64,000 bases of DNA, taken from NCBI RefSeq assembly GCF_946902905.1, contig NZ_OX336385.1:1651396-1715395 (forward strand), read 5' to 3'. Origin of the DNA: Streptococcus sp. Marseille-Q6470 (GTDB lineage Bacteria; Bacillota; Bacilli; Lactobacillales; Streptococcaceae). The notes under the pieces were generated by a model. It was given only the letters and a program-made list of their open reading frames with translations. It was not told the DNA's origin and ran no database searches. Shown piece by piece: positions 7,683-17,086 of this stretch (positions are counted from its first letter, which is position 1; the number at the start of each line of letters is the position of its first letter). Position numbers and translations under genes: made by a program.

Positions 7683-10367
7683 TTGTCAAAAGAACAAAAT
7701 AAAGATTTGTTTTACACGCAATCTTCTGAGGAAGTCCTAAAGAATTTGGACTCATCTATCGAAGGTTTGTCAACTGCTCAAGCTCAAGAACGCCTAGCGA
7801 CATATGGGCGTAATGAGTTGGATGAGGGTGAGAAACGTAGCCTGCTAGCTAAATTCCTAGATCAATTTAAGGATTTGATGATTATCATCTTGCTTGCGGC
7901 AGCGGCACTTTCTGTGATTACAGAAGGGATGGATGGTTTAACAGATGCCATTATCATCTTGGCCGTTGTTGTCTTGAATGCAGCCTTTGGTGTTTACCAA
8001 GAAGGGCAAGCAGAAGCAGCGATTGAAGCACTGAAAAATATGTCTAGCCCCATGGCTCGTGTTCGTCGTGATGGCCATGTTATTGAGATTGACTCAAAAG
8101 AATTGGTACCCGGAGATATCGTCTTGCTTGAAGCGGGAGATGTCGTGCCTGCAGATATGCGTTTGCTGGAAGCAGCTTCTCTTAAAATCGAAGAAGCAGC
8201 TCTTACAGGGGAGTCTGTGCCAGTTGAAAAAGATGTGACAGGACTTGTTGAAGCAGATGCTGGTATTGGGGATCGCGTTAATATGGGTTACCAAAACTCA
8301 AATGTAACTTATGGTCGTGGTATTGGTGTCGTAACAAACACTGGTATGTATACAGAAGTTGGTAAGATTGCAGATATGTTGGCTAATGCCGATGAGACTG
8401 AAACACCATTGAAGCAAAGCTTGGAACAATTATCTAAAGTCTTGACTTACTTAATCGTTGTGATTGCGGTCATTACTTTCTTAGTTGGTGTCTTCGTTCG
8501 TGGAGAGCATCCATTAGAAGGCTTGATGGTTGCGGTAGCCCTTGCGGTTGCGGCGATTCCAGAAGGACTTCCTGCCATTGTAACTATCGTTCTATCTTTA
8601 GGAACAACTACTCTTGCTAAACGTAATTCTATCGTTCGTAAATTGCCAGCGGTTGAAACTCTTGGTTCAACAGAAATCATCGCATCTGATAAAACAGGTA
8701 CTTTGACCATGAACCAAATGACTGTTGAGAAGGTCTACACCAACGGTCAATTGCAAAGCTCTGCAGCTGAGATTGCTCCTAGCAACAATACCCTTCGTAT
8801 CATGAACTTTGCCAATGATACTAAGGTGGACCCATCTGGCAAGTTGATTGGAGATCCAACGGAGACAGCTCTTGTTCAGTTTGGTTTGGACCACAATTTT
8901 GATGTCCGTGAAGTTTTGAAGAATGAGCCACGTGTGGCAGAGTTGCCATTTGACTCAGAACGTAAACTTATGTCGACTATCCATAAGGAAGCAGACGGTA
9001 CTTACTTTATCGCTGTTAAGGGTGCTCCTGACCAATTGCTCAAGCGTGTGACTCGTATTGAAGTTAATGGGGAAGTTCGTCCAATCACAGAAGAAGACAA
9101 GAATGCTATCCTCACAACCAACAAAGATTTGGCTAAACAAGCCCTTCGTGTCTTAATGATGGCTTATAAGACAAGCAATGAAATTCCAACCTTGGAATCT
9201 GAAATTGTTGAATCTGACCTCATCTTCTCTGGTTTGGTCGGCATGATTGACCCTGAACGTCCTGAAGCAGCAGAAGCTGTCCGTGTCGCTAAAGAAGCAG
9301 GTATCCGTCCAATCATGATCACGGGTGACCACCAAGATACAGCAGAGGCTATTGCTAAACGTCTTGGAATCATCGATCCAAATGATACAGAAGACCATGT
9401 CTTCACGGGTGCTGAGTTGAATGAACTCACTGATGAAGAATTCCAAAAAGTCTTCAAGCAATACTCTGTTTACGCTCGTGTATCACCTGAGCACAAGGTT
9501 CGTATCGTGAAAGCATGGCAAAAAGAAGGTAAAGTTGTTGCCATGACAGGTGACGGGGTTAATGACGCACCGTCACTTAAGACAGCTGATATCGGTATTG
9601 GTATGGGGATCACTGGTACAGAGGTTTCTAAGGGAGCTTCTGATATGGTCCTTGCCGATGACAACTTTGCAACCATTATCGTAGCGGTTGAAGAAGGACG
9701 TAAGGTCTTCTCTAATATCCAAAAATCCATTCAATACCTCTTGTCTGCCAATATGGCTGAGGTCTTCACCATCTTCTTTGCAACCCTCTTTGGTTGGGAT
9801 GTGTTACAACCAGTGCATCTTCTATGGATTAACTTGGTAACAGATACGCTACCAGCCATCGCTCTTGGTGTTGAACCAGCTGAGCCAGGCGTTATGACCC
9901 ACAAACCTCGTGGCCGTAAGTCAAACTTCTTTGACGGTGGTGTATTCGGAGCTATCCTTTATCAAGGTATCTTCCAAACCATGCTCGTTCTTGGTGTCTA
10001 TGGTTGGGCAATTCTCTTCCCAGAGCATCAAGTTCAATCTGAAATCCACGCAGATGCCCTTACCATGGCTTTTGCAACTCTTGGTTTGATCCAATTGCTC
10101 CATGCCTTTAACGTCAAGTCTGTTTACCAATCAATCTTTACAGTCGGACTCTTCAAGAACAAGACCTTTAACTGGTCAATTCCAGTTGCCTTTGTCCTCT
10201 TGATGGTGACAATTTTGGTTCCAGGATTTAACAGCCTCTTCCACGTTTCACATTTGAGCTTGACTCAATGGATGGTGGTTGCTATAGGAGCACTTATGAT
10301 TGTTATCCTTGTTGAAATTGTTAAAGCAATCCAACGAGCACTCGGAAAAGATAAAAACGCCATTTAA
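7683..10367 (+). CDS. mgtA: P-type Ca(II)/Mn(II)-exporting ATPase
   Basis: 894 residues, P2A (SERCA-like) ATPase. Seen in order: N-terminal cation-ATPase domain, TGES in the actuator domain, PEGLPA in helix M4 of the ion path, the phosphorylated Asp336 in SDKTGTLT, TGD and GDGVNDAP hinge motifs, and a six-helix C-terminal membrane domain. It pumps Ca(II) and, in streptococci, Mn(II) out of the cell; it is also called CaxP. The start is TTG at 7683, chosen because AAAGGAGG lies 8 bases ahead and no nearer ATG fits. The Mn riboswitch directly upstream ties it to manganese efflux and makes it the partner of MntE. A terminator follows. Confidence 0.92.
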   Translation: MSKEQNKDLFYTQSSEEVLKNLDSSIEGLSTAQAQERLATYGRNELDEGEKRSLLAKFLDQFKDLMIIILLAAAALSVITEGMDGLTDAIIILAVVVLNAAFGVYQEGQAEAAIEALKNMSSPMARVRRDGHVIEIDSKELVPGDIVLLEAGDVVPADMRLLEAASLKIEEAALTGESVPVEKDVTGLVEADAGIGDRVNMGYQNSNVTYGRGIGVVTNTGMYTEVGKIADMLANADETETPLKQSLEQLSKVLTYLIVVIAVITFLVGVFVRGEHPLEGLMVAVALAVAAIPEGLPAIVTIVLSLGTTTLAKRNSIVRKLPAVETLGSTEIIASDKTGTLTMNQMTVEKVYTNGQLQSSAAEIAPSNNTLRIMNFANDTKVDPSGKLIGDPTETALVQFGLDHNFDVREVLKNEPRVAELPFDSERKLMSTIHKEADGTYFIAVKGAPDQLLKRVTRIEVNGEVRPITEEDKNAILTTNKDLAKQALRVLMMAYKTSNEIPTLESEIVESDLIFSGLVGMIDPERPEAAEAVRVAKEAGIRPIMITGDHQDTAEAIAKRLGIIDPNDTEDHVFTGAELNELTDEEFQKVFKQYSVYARVSPEHKVRIVKAWQKEGKVVAMTGDGVNDAPSLKTADIGIGMGITGTEVSKGASDMVLADDNFATIIVAVEEGRKVFSNIQKSIQYLLSANMAEVFTIFFATLFGWDVLQPVHLLWINLVTDTLPAIALGVEPAEPGVMTHKPRGRKSNFFDGGVFGAILYQGIFQTMLVLGVYGWAILFPEHQVQSEIHADALTMAFATLGLIQLLHAFNVKSVYQSIFTVGLFKNKTFNWSIPVAFVLLMVTILVPGFNSLFHVSHLSLTQWMVVAIGALMIVILVEIVKAIQRALGKDKNAI

Positions 10368-10375
10368 GCACTATG

Positions 10376-10402
10376 AAAAGTCATCTTCGGATGGCTTTTT
10401 TG
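10376..10402 (+). terminator. Terminator of mgtA
   Basis: Arms AAAAGTCATC and GATGGCTTTT around a TTCG tetraloop, then T run. Confidence 0.85.
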
Positions 10403-10434
10403 CTTTTATATATGATAAATTGACAAAGATTTTG

Positions 10435-10443
10435 TGCTATAAT
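10435..10443 (+). promoter_or_regulatory. Extended -10 promoter of def2
   Basis: TGCTATAAT. A TTGACA at 10420-10425 is only 12 bp upstream, too close to act as its -35. Confidence 0.55.
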
Positions 10444-10475
10444 CAAGTAGAATGATAAAGGTGGAGGAATAGTAG

Positions 10476-10886
10476 TTGGAAAAGAAAATTGTAAAAGATA
10501 TGATGTTTTTATCGCAAGTATCCCAACCTGCGAGTCAAGAGGATTTGCCTCTAGCAAAGGATTTGCAGGACACCTTACTGGCTAATCGTGAAACTTGTGT
10601 TGGACTAGCAGCCAATATGATTGGGGTGCAAAAGCGCGTGATTATTTTTAATATTGGCATGATTCCCATGGTTATGTTTAATCCCGTTCTCAAGTCTTTT
10701 GAGGGGCCTTACGAAACCGAGGAAGGATGTTTGTCTTTGACAGGAGTGAGAGAAACAACCAGATATGAAAAAATTACAGTAAGTTACAGAGATGTTCATT
10801 GGCAAGAGAAGACCATTACCCTGACAGGTTTTCCGGCTCAGATTTGTCAGCATGAATTGGATCATTTGGAAGGACGTATCATTTAG
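10476..10886 (+). CDS. Peptide deformylase-like protein (Def2 type) with altered motif I
   Basis: 136 residues, short for a deformylase. Motif II EGCLSL and motif III QHELDH, which supply the Cys and two His metal ligands and the catalytic Glu, are intact. Motif I reads CVGLAANMIG (residues 41-50) instead of G-V-G-L-A-A-P-Q-I-G, so the glutamine that stabilises the transition state is a methionine (M48). Streptococci carry such a second Def-like protein beside the essential one. It may be inactive, or act on another N-acyl substrate. Start TTG at 10476 follows GGTGGAGG at good distance; no closer ATG exists. The gene has its own promoter after the mgtA terminator. Confidence 0.8.
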   Translation: MEKKIVKDMMFLSQVSQPASQEDLPLAKDLQDTLLANRETCVGLAANMIGVQKRVIIFNIGMIPMVMFNPVLKSFEGPYETEEGCLSLTGVRETTRYEKITVSYRDVHWQEKTITLTGFPAQICQHELDHLEGRII

Positions 10887-10916
10887 GCTCAAATCCTTGG
10901 TGCTCCTAGAAAAATA

Positions 10917-10925
10917 TGCTACACT
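10917..10925 (+). promoter_or_regulatory. Extended -10 promoter immediately before yaaA
   Basis: TGCTACACT ends 6 bases before the yaaA ATG, so the predicted transcription start falls on or beside the start codon. Confidence 0.5.
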
Positions 10926-10931
10926 AACACT

Positions 10932-11654
10932 ATGAAAATTTTAATCCCAACTGCAAAAGAAATGAACACTGAAATCCCTAGTTTAGAGGCTAAACCATTG
11001 TGTCCTGAGAGTCAGGCTGTTCTGGATGAATTAGCTAGATATTCTGCCCAAGATTTAGAGAGTTTTTATAAAATCTCTGCCGAAAAGGCGCAAGAGGAGT
11101 ATGACCATATCCAAGCCTTGAAAAATGGAACGGCTAGAAACTATCCTGCCTTGCACCTCTTTGATGGGCTCATGTATCGCAACATCAAACGGGATAATCT
11201 AACCCAAGCGGAGCAAGCCTATCTGGAGAAACACCTCACGATAACATCAGCTCTCTATGGTGTGATCCCGGCCTTTGCACCCATTGCTCCCCACAGACTG
11301 GACTTTTTGATGAAACTCAAAGTCGCTGGAAAAAGCCTGAAAAGTCACTGGCAGTCAGCCTATGAAGAGTCGCTGAAGGGTGAAGAACTAATCTTTTCAC
11401 TCTTGTCTTCTGAATTTGAAAATGTCTTTCCAAAAGAAATCCGAGAGAAGATGGTGACCTTTAAGTTTATGGAAGAGCGAGATGGTAAACTAAAAATCCA
11501 TTCAACCATTTCAAAAAAAGCCAGAGGTGCTTTCTTAACAGCCTTGATGGAAGGTCAGGTCACTTCGGTTGAAGAGATTAAAAAGCTCAGCTTTGCGGAT
11601 TTCAATTATCGAGAAGACTTGTCTGGTGACAAGGAATTGGCTTTTGTGAAATAG
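10932..11654 (+). CDS. yaaA: YaaA/UPF0246 family peroxide-stress protein
   Basis: 240 residues spanning the whole family. It opens with MKILIPTAKEM and contains the conserved GLMYRNI, ALYGVIPAFAPIAPHRLDF and RGAFL stretches. In E. coli YaaA lowers free iron during hydrogen peroxide stress and binds DNA; mitis-group streptococci make much hydrogen peroxide, so a protective role is plausible but inferred. There is no Shine-Dalgarno sequence before the ATG, and an extended -10 ends 6 bases upstream, so the message may be leaderless. The ATG is nevertheless the family start. The repeat element that follows supplies its terminator. Confidence 0.88.
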   Translation: MKILIPTAKEMNTEIPSLEAKPLCPESQAVLDELARYSAQDLESFYKISAEKAQEEYDHIQALKNGTARNYPALHLFDGLMYRNIKRDNLTQAEQAYLEKHLTITSALYGVIPAFAPIAPHRLDFLMKLKVAGKSLKSHWQSAYEESLKGEELIFSLLSSEFENVFPKEIREKMVTFKFMEERDGKLKIHSTISKKARGAFLTALMEGQVTSVEEIKKLSFADFNYREDLSGDKELAFVK

Positions 11655-11663
11655 ATAGAAAAT

Positions 11664-11845
11664 AGAGAGAGGGACAGAAATCGGTAATTCGTTAGAATTC
11701 GATTTCGTCGTCCCACCTCCGCACAGTTGAGTAGGGCTGTAAAAGCTGATGAAATCAGCCTAGTGGAGCCCACTCAACCACTGCGTCTTGCTCGACAATC
11801 CATAGACAAATGAGAGGCTAGGACTTTTGTCCCAGCCCTTTTTTG
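11664..11845 (-). repeat. Intergenic repeat, copy 2 (inverted)
   Basis: Same ~180-bp element as at 2374-2551 but in the opposite orientation: it begins GAGAGGGACAGAAATCGG and ends with the hairpin GAGGCTAGGAC/GTCCCAGCCC plus T6 at about 11812-11845, which serves as a terminator for yaaA. It fills most of the 284-base gap between yaaA and hom; the rest is the hom promoter. Confidence 0.85.
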
Positions 11846-11898
11846 TAATTTGGTGCTCCTATTTTTAGTTTAGAATGGTAGGAATTTTCTCACAATTT

Positions 11899-11907
11899 TG
11901 GTATAAT
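11899..11907 (+). promoter_or_regulatory. Extended -10 promoter of hom-thrB
   Basis: TGGTATAAT, 32 bases before the hom ATG. GAGGAGA at 11927-11933 is the ribosome-binding site. Confidence 0.65.
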
Positions 11908-11938
11908 AGGACTATTAGAAAATTTCGAGGAGACAAAC

Positions 11939-13225
11939 ATGTCAGTTAAGATTGCTTTACTTGGATTTGGTACAGTAGCCAGTGGTGTACCATTCTTGCT
12001 AAAGGAAAATAGAGAAAAAATCGTTCAAGCAGCCCAGTCAGAAATTGAAGTAGCTAAAGTTTTGGTCAAAGATGATCAAGAAAAAGCACGCTTGCTTGAA
12101 GCGGGAAATGATTTTAATTTTGTAACAAATATCGATGAAATCTTGTCAGACAAAGACATCACGATCGTTGTTGAGTTGATGGGACGTATCGAGCCTGCAA
12201 AAACCTTTATCACTCGTGCGTTAGAAGCAGGGAAACACGTCGTAACAGCCAACAAGGACCTTTTGGCAGTCCATGGTGCAGAATTGCTTGAAATTGCTAA
12301 AACTCACAATGTTGCTCTCTACTACGAAGCAGCTGTTGCAGGAGGAATTCCAATCCTTCGTACCTTGGTTAACTCACTAGCATCAGACAAAATCACACGT
12401 GTTCTTGGTGTTGTCAATGGAACATCAAACTTCATGATGACTAAAATGGTAACCGAAGGTTGGTCTTACGAGGATGCTTTGGCAGAAGCCCAACGACTTG
12501 GCTTCGCTGAAAGCGACCCAACCAATGATGTGGACGGGATTGATGCAGCCTACAAGATGGTCATCCTTAGCCAGTTTGCTTTTGGGATGAATGTCAAGTT
12601 TGAAGATGTTGGTCACCAAGGAATTCGCAACATCACTCCAGAAGATGTAGCAGTAGCTCAAGAACTTGGTTATGTTGTGAAATTAGTTGGTTCTATCGAA
12701 GAAACAGCTTCTGGAATCGCTGCTGAGGTTACACCAACCTTCCTTCCTAAAGAACACCCACTAGCAAGTGTTAACGGTGTTATGAATGCTGTCTTTGTGG
12801 AATCTATCGGTATCGGCGAGTCTATGTACTACGGACCAGGTGCAGGTCAAAAACCAACTGCAACAAGTGTTGTGGCTGATATTGCCCGTATCGTTCGTCG
12901 TTTGAATGATGGAACAATTGGAAAAGCCTTTAATGAATACAGCCGTCCAGTGGTCTTGGCTAAGCCAGAAGATGTCAAAGCCAACTACTATTTCTCAATC
13001 TTGGCTCCAGACTCAAAAGGTCAAGTCTTGAAATTGGCTGAACTCTTTAACGCAGAAGATATTTCCTTCAAGCAAATCCTACAAGATGGTAAGCAAGAAG
13101 GTAAGGCTCGTATTGTCATCATCACTCATAAAATCAACAAGGCGCAACTTGAAAATATTACAGCAGCTTTGAAGCGTGTATCTGAGTTTGAACTTCTCAA
13201 TACCTTCAAGGTTTTAGGAGACTAA
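11939..13225 (+). CDS. hom: Homoserine dehydrogenase
   Basis: 428 residues. N-terminal Rossmann NAD(P) site GFGTVASGV (residues 9-17), central catalytic domain with VTANKDLLA and [11 protein letters not shown], and a C-terminal ACT domain from about residue 345. It reduces aspartate semialdehyde to homoserine, the branch point to threonine and methionine. The ACT domain is the usual site of threonine feedback. thrB follows after one base, so the two are an operon from the extended -10 upstream. Length and motifs are normal. Confidence 0.95.
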   Translation: MSVKIALLGFGTVASGVPFLLKENREKIVQAAQSEIEVAKVLVKDDQEKARLLEAGNDFNFVTNIDEILSDKDITIVVELMGRIEPAKTFITRALEAGKHVVTANKDLLAVHGAELLEIAKTHNVALYYEAAVAGGIPILRTLVNSLASDKITRVLGVVNGTSNFMMTKMVTEGWSYEDALAEAQRLGFAESDPTNDVDGIDAAYKMVILSQFAFGMNVKFEDVGHQGIRNITPEDVAVAQELGYVVKLVGSIEETASGIAAEVTPTFLPKEHPLASVNGVMNAVFVESIGIGESMYYGPGAGQKPTATSVVADIARIVRRLNDGTIGKAFNEYSRPVVLAKPEDVKANYYFSILAPDSKGQVLKLAELFNAEDISFKQILQDGKQEGKARIVIITHKINKAQLENITAALKRVSEFELLNTFKVLGD

Positions 13226-13226
13226 G

Positions 13227-14096
13227 ATGAAGATTATTGTACCTGCTACAAGTGCTAATGTGGGTCCAGGTTTTGACTCGGTTGGTGTAGCTGTAACTAA
13301 GTATCTAGAAATTCAGGTTTGTGAGGAACGTGAAGAATGGATGATTGAGCATCAATTAGGCAAATGGATTCCACGTGACGAGCGTAATCTTTTGCTCAAG
13401 ATTGCTCTACAAATTGCTCCAGACCTACAACCAAGACGTTTGAAGATGGTCAGTGATATTCCTCTTGCGCGTGGACTCGGTTCTTCTAGTTCAGTCATTG
13501 TTGCTGGGATTGAACTGGCAAATCAATTAGGAAATCTTAAATTAACGGATCACGAGAAGTTGCAATTGGCAACTAAGATTGAAGGACATCCTGATAATGT
13601 TGCACCTGCTATCTATGGAAATCTGGTCATTGCGAGCTCGGTAGAAGGTCAGGTTTCAGCTGTTGTGGTGCCTTTCCCAGAGTGTGCTTTCCTAGCTTAT
13701 ATTCCAAACTATGAATTGCGAACTCGCGATAGTCGTGGTGTCTTGCCTAAGAAACTCTCATACAAGGAAGCTGTTGCAGCAAGTTCTATCGCCAATGTGG
13801 CAATTGCAGCCCTACTGACTGGAGATATGGTCAAAGCAGGCCAGGCTATTGAGAGTGACCTTTTCCATGAGCGTTACCGTCAAGAACTGGTGAGAGAATT
13901 TGCGACTATCAAGAAAATTGCCAAGAGAAATGGTGCTTATGCGACCTACCTCTCTGGTGCTGGTCCGACCGTCATGGTCTTGGCTGATCCTGACAAGATG
14001 CCTAAGATTAAGGCAGAGCTTGAAAAGCAACCTTTCAAAGGCAAGCTTCATGATTTGCAAGTAGATACACAAGGTGTTCGTGTCGAAGCAAAATAA
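13227..14096 (+). CDS. thrB: Homoserine kinase
   Basis: 289 residues, GHMP kinase. [15 protein letters not shown] at the N-terminus and the ATP-binding [12 protein letters not shown] loop are diagnostic; LSGAGPTVM near residue 245 is motif 3. It makes O-phosphohomoserine for threonine synthesis. The start lies one base after hom with TAGGAG inside the hom end. The threonine synthase gene is not adjacent. A strong terminator follows. Confidence 0.95.
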   Translation: MKIIVPATSANVGPGFDSVGVAVTKYLEIQVCEEREEWMIEHQLGKWIPRDERNLLLKIALQIAPDLQPRRLKMVSDIPLARGLGSSSSVIVAGIELANQLGNLKLTDHEKLQLATKIEGHPDNVAPAIYGNLVIASSVEGQVSAVVVPFPECAFLAYIPNYELRTRDSRGVLPKKLSYKEAVAASSIANVAIAALLTGDMVKAGQAIESDLFHERYRQELVREFATIKKIAKRNGAYATYLSGAGPTVMVLADPDKMPKIKAELEKQPFKGKLHDLQVDTQGVRVEAK

Positions 14097-14106
14097 ACAG
14101 AACAAT

Positions 14107-14150
14107 AGGATGGGGAAACTCTCTATTAGAGGGCTTCCTGTCCTTTTTTT
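14107..14150 (+). terminator. Terminator of hom-thrB
   Basis: Arms of about 16 bases (AGGATGGGGAAACTCTC against GAGGGCTTCCTGTCCT) with a short loop and T7 tail; some mismatches. Confidence 0.8.
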
Positions 14151-14172
14151 GAAAATGAAACATGGGAATTGA

Positions 14173-14323
14173 TACTCAATGAAAATCAAAGAGCAAACTA
14201 GGAAGCGAGCTGCAGGCTGCTCAAAGCACTGCTTTGAGGTTGTAGATAAGACTGACGATGTCAGTTACATATATCTACGGCAAGGCGAAGCTGACGTGGT
14301 TTGAAGAGATTTTCGAAGAGTAT
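14173..14323 (-). repeat. BOX element 1 (151 bp)
   Basis: Runs from TACTCAATGAAAATCAAAGA to TTTCGAAGAGTAT. It contains CTACGGCAAGGCGAAGCTGACG, one base from the BOXA1R primer sequence of pneumococcal BOX. On the plus strand the order is boxC, one boxB-like unit (around GCACTGCTTTGAGGTTGTAG), then boxA, so the element is inverted with respect to its usual A-B-C naming. An 11-bp perfect inverted repeat, AAACATGGGAA (14158-14168) and TTCCCATGTTT (14331-14341), flanks it outside the BOX consensus. Confidence 0.9.
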
Positions 14324-14343
14324 GAAATGTTTCCCATGTTTAG

Positions 14344-14360
14344 TGACCGACAGACGGTCA
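14344..14360. other. Inverted repeat before msrAB
   Basis: TGACCG-N5-CGGTCA, directly against the msrAB ribosome-binding site AAGGAGG (14360-14366). Could be an operator or a small RNA hairpin; no regulator is assigned. Confidence 0.4.
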
Positions 14361-14373
14361 AGGAGGATTTGAA

Positions 14374-15312
14374 ATGACAGAAATATATCTAGCAGGCGGT
14401 TGTTTTTGGGGCTTAGAGGAATACTTTTCCCGTATTTCTGGAGTATTGCAAACAAGTGTTGGTTATGCCAATGGTCAGGTAGAAACCACCAATTATCAAC
14501 TGATCAAAGAAACAGATCACGCAGAGACTGTGCAAGTCATTTATGATGAAAAGGCAGTCTCGCTCCGTGAGATTTTACTCTATTATTTCCGAGTTATTGA
14601 TCCATTATCTGTCAATCAACAAGGAAATGATCGTGGTCGTCAATACCGCACAGGGATTTATTACCTAGAAGAAGCTGATCTACCAACGATCAATACAGTA
14701 GTTCGCGAACAAGAACTCCTCATCGGTCGTAAAATAGCAGTGGAAGTGGAGAAACTACGTCACTACATCTTGGCTGAAGACTATCACCAAGACTATCTCA
14801 AGAAAAATCCTGGTGGTTATTGCCACATTGATGTGAGAGATGCAGAGAAACCATTGATTGATGCGGCCAACTATGAAAAACCGAGTCAAGCAGTGCTAAA
14901 AGAAAAACTATCTGAGGAATCCTACCGAGTTACCCAAGAGGCTGCAACGGAAGCTCCTTTTAGCAATGCTTATGACCAAACTTTTGAGGAAGGGATTTAT
15001 GTCGATATCACGACTGGGGAGCCCCTCTTCTTTGCCAAGGATAAGTTTGCCTCTGGCTGTGGTTGGCCAAGTTTTAGCCGTCCTATTTCCAAGGAACTCA
15101 TTCATTACTACCAGGACTTGAGTCACGGGATGGAGCGTATCGAAGTTCGTTCACGTTCGGGGAATGCTCACTTGGGTCATGTCTTCACAGATGGCCCTCG
15201 TGAACTAGGTGGATTACGCTATTGTATCAATTCTGCATCCTTACGTTTTATCGCTAAGGATGAAATGGAAGAAGCAGGCTATGGCTACCTACTTCCATAT
15301 TTGAACAAGTAA
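14374..15312 (+). CDS. msrAB: Bifunctional methionine sulfoxide reductase A/B
   Basis: 312 residues, with no signal peptide or membrane anchor, so the cytoplasmic form of the streptococcal MsrAB fusions. MsrA domain: residues 1-~150 with the catalytic Cys in [11 protein letters not shown]. MsrB domain: ~165-312 with GCGWPSF, HLGHVF and the catalytic Cys in [11 protein letters not shown]. The CxxC pairs that bind zinc in many MsrB are absent, as is common in this subclass. It repairs both S- and R-methionine sulfoxide, fitting a peroxide-producing host. AAGGAGG precedes the ATG. Expression could be affected by the BOX element and inverted repeat just upstream. Confidence 0.93.
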   Translation: MTEIYLAGGCFWGLEEYFSRISGVLQTSVGYANGQVETTNYQLIKETDHAETVQVIYDEKAVSLREILLYYFRVIDPLSVNQQGNDRGRQYRTGIYYLEEADLPTINTVVREQELLIGRKIAVEVEKLRHYILAEDYHQDYLKKNPGGYCHIDVRDAEKPLIDAANYEKPSQAVLKEKLSEESYRVTQEAATEAPFSNAYDQTFEEGIYVDITTGEPLFFAKDKFASGCGWPSFSRPISKELIHYYQDLSHGMERIEVRSRSGNAHLGHVFTDGPRELGGLRYCINSASLRFIAKDEMEEAGYGYLLPYLNK

Positions 15313-15360
15313 AAAGATGGTGGTTTTTCCACCTTCTTCATTTTGGAATAGAAGGGACTT

Positions 15361-17085
15361 ATGAAACACTTACTTTCTTACTTTAAACCCTACCTCAAGG
15401 AGTCGTTTCTAGCGCCCTTGTTTAAGTTGCTAGAAGCCGTTTTTGAACTCTTGGTTCCCATGGTGATAGCTGGGATTGTCGACCAATCTATCCCCCAAAA
15501 AGATCAGGGACATCTCTGGATGCAAATGGGTTTCCTCTTTGTTTTTGCGGTTATCGGCGTCTTGGTAGCCTTAGTTGCTCAGTTTTACTCAGCAAAGGCA
15601 GCAGTAGGATTTGCCAAGGAGTTGACCAATGACCTCTATCGTCATATTCTTTCCTTGCCCAAGGATAGTAGAGACCGCTTAACGACCTCGAGTTTGGTGA
15701 CGCGTTTGACTTCAGATACTTATCAGATTCAGACAGGGATCAATCAATTTTTACGCCTCTTTTTAAGGGCGCCTATTATTGTTTTCGGTGCCATTTTCAT
15801 GGCTTATCGCCTCTCGCCTGAATTGACCTTCTGGTTCTTGGTCATGGTTGCCATTTTGACCCTTGTCATTGTCGTGTTATCACGCTTGGTCAATCCTCTT
15901 TATAGCATTTTGAGAAAGAAAACAGATCAGCAGGTTCAGGAAACACGCCAACAACTACAAGGGATGCGCGTGATTCGTGCTTTTGGCCAAGAAAAACGAG
16001 AGATTGAACATTTCCAAGTACTCAACCAAATCTATACGGCTATCCAAATGAAAACAGGCTACTGGTCTAGTCTCTTGACCCCCTTGACCTATTTGATTGT
16101 CAACGGAACTTTGCTGGTGATTATCTGGAATGGTTATCTTTCTATCCAGGGAGGATGGCTCAGTCAGGGTGCCTTGATTGCCTTAATCAACTATCTCCTG
16201 CAAATCTTAGTCGAATTGATCAAGCTGGCCATGCTGATCAATTCACTCAACCAGTCCTATATTTCTGCCAAGCGGATTAATGAAGTCTTTGCAGAAAAGC
16301 CTGAAGATATACTGGCAGAAATTGTTCAAAAAGAAACTTCCTCGAACCAGTCCTTACGAGTTGAACACTTGAGTTTTACCTACCCAGATGCTGCTCAACC
16401 ATCCTTGCGAAATCTTTCTTTTGCTATGCAACAAGGACAAATTCTTGGAATTATCGGGGGAACTGGTTCTGGTAAGTCAACCTTGGTCCAGATCTTACTT
16501 GGCCTTTATGCAGCAGATAAGGGAAGCATTTCCCTTTATCGAGATGGACGTAGTCCTCGCAATCTTTCTGAATGGCGGTCCTGGATGGCTTATGTCCCTC
16601 AAAAAGTTGAACTCTTTAAGGGAACCATTCGTTCTAACTTGACTCTGGGTATGGAAGACCCTGTCTCTGACCAAGAACTATGGCAGGCTTTAGAAATTGC
16701 TCAGGCCAAGGATTTTGTCAGTGACAAGGAAGGTCAGCTGGATGCAGAGGTTCAAGCAGGAGGCCGTAATTTCTCAGGTGGACAAAAGCAACGTTTATCG
16801 ATTGCCCGGGGAGTCTTGCGTCGAGCACCATTCCTCATTCTGGATGATGCGACTTCAGCCCTTGATACGATAACTGAGTCTAATCTTCTAACGGCCATTC
16901 AGGAAAACTTGCCAAATACTAGTTTGATCCTGATTTCCCAACGAACTTCAACCTTGAAGATTGCTGATCAAATTCTCCTTTTAGAAAAAGGGGAGCAATT
17001 AGCACTTGGAAATCATGAGGAATTGATGGAGACTAGCCAAGTCTATCGTGAAATCAATGCATCCCAACATGGAAAGGAGGACTAG
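15361..17085 (+). CDS. Heterodimeric ABC exporter, subunit 1 (degenerate Walker B)
   Basis: 574 residues: six-helix type I exporter membrane domain (1-~310) fused to a nucleotide-binding domain with Walker A GGTGSGKST, signature SGGQKQR and Walker B LILDDATSALD. The residue after the Walker B Asp is Asp rather than the catalytic Glu. The next gene encodes a partner half-transporter one base downstream. Family members export drugs, peptides or lipids; the substrate cannot be read here. Its SGGQ signature would complete the active site on the partner, while its own Walker site is the weakened one. The gene starts 48 bases after msrAB; no clear terminator lies between, so co-transcription is possible. 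Confidence 0.85.
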   Translation: MKHLLSYFKPYLKESFLAPLFKLLEAVFELLVPMVIAGIVDQSIPQKDQGHLWMQMGFLFVFAVIGVLVALVAQFYSAKAAVGFAKELTNDLYRHILSLPKDSRDRLTTSSLVTRLTSDTYQIQTGINQFLRLFLRAPIIVFGAIFMAYRLSPELTFWFLVMVAILTLVIVVLSRLVNPLYSILRKKTDQQVQETRQQLQGMRVIRAFGQEKREIEHFQVLNQIYTAIQMKTGYWSSLLTPLTYLIVNGTLLVIIWNGYLSIQGGWLSQGALIALINYLLQILVELIKLAMLINSLNQSYISAKRINEVFAEKPEDILAEIVQKETSSNQSLRVEHLSFTYPDAAQPSLRNLSFAMQQGQILGIIGGTGSGKSTLVQILLGLYAADKGSISLYRDGRSPRNLSEWRSWMAYVPQKVELFKGTIRSNLTLGMEDPVSDQELWQALEIAQAKDFVSDKEGQLDAEVQAGGRNFSGGQKQRLSIARGVLRRAPFLILDDATSALDTITESNLLTAIQENLPNTSLILISQRTSTLKIADQILLLEKGEQLALGNHEELMETSQVYREINASQHGKED

Positions 17086-17086
17086 A

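Noticed and set aside
2374..11845. Composite transposon bounded by inverted repeat copies 1 and 2
   Set aside because: The repeats encode no transposase and most enclosed genes are core streptococcal genes; only inversion by recombination seems plausible.
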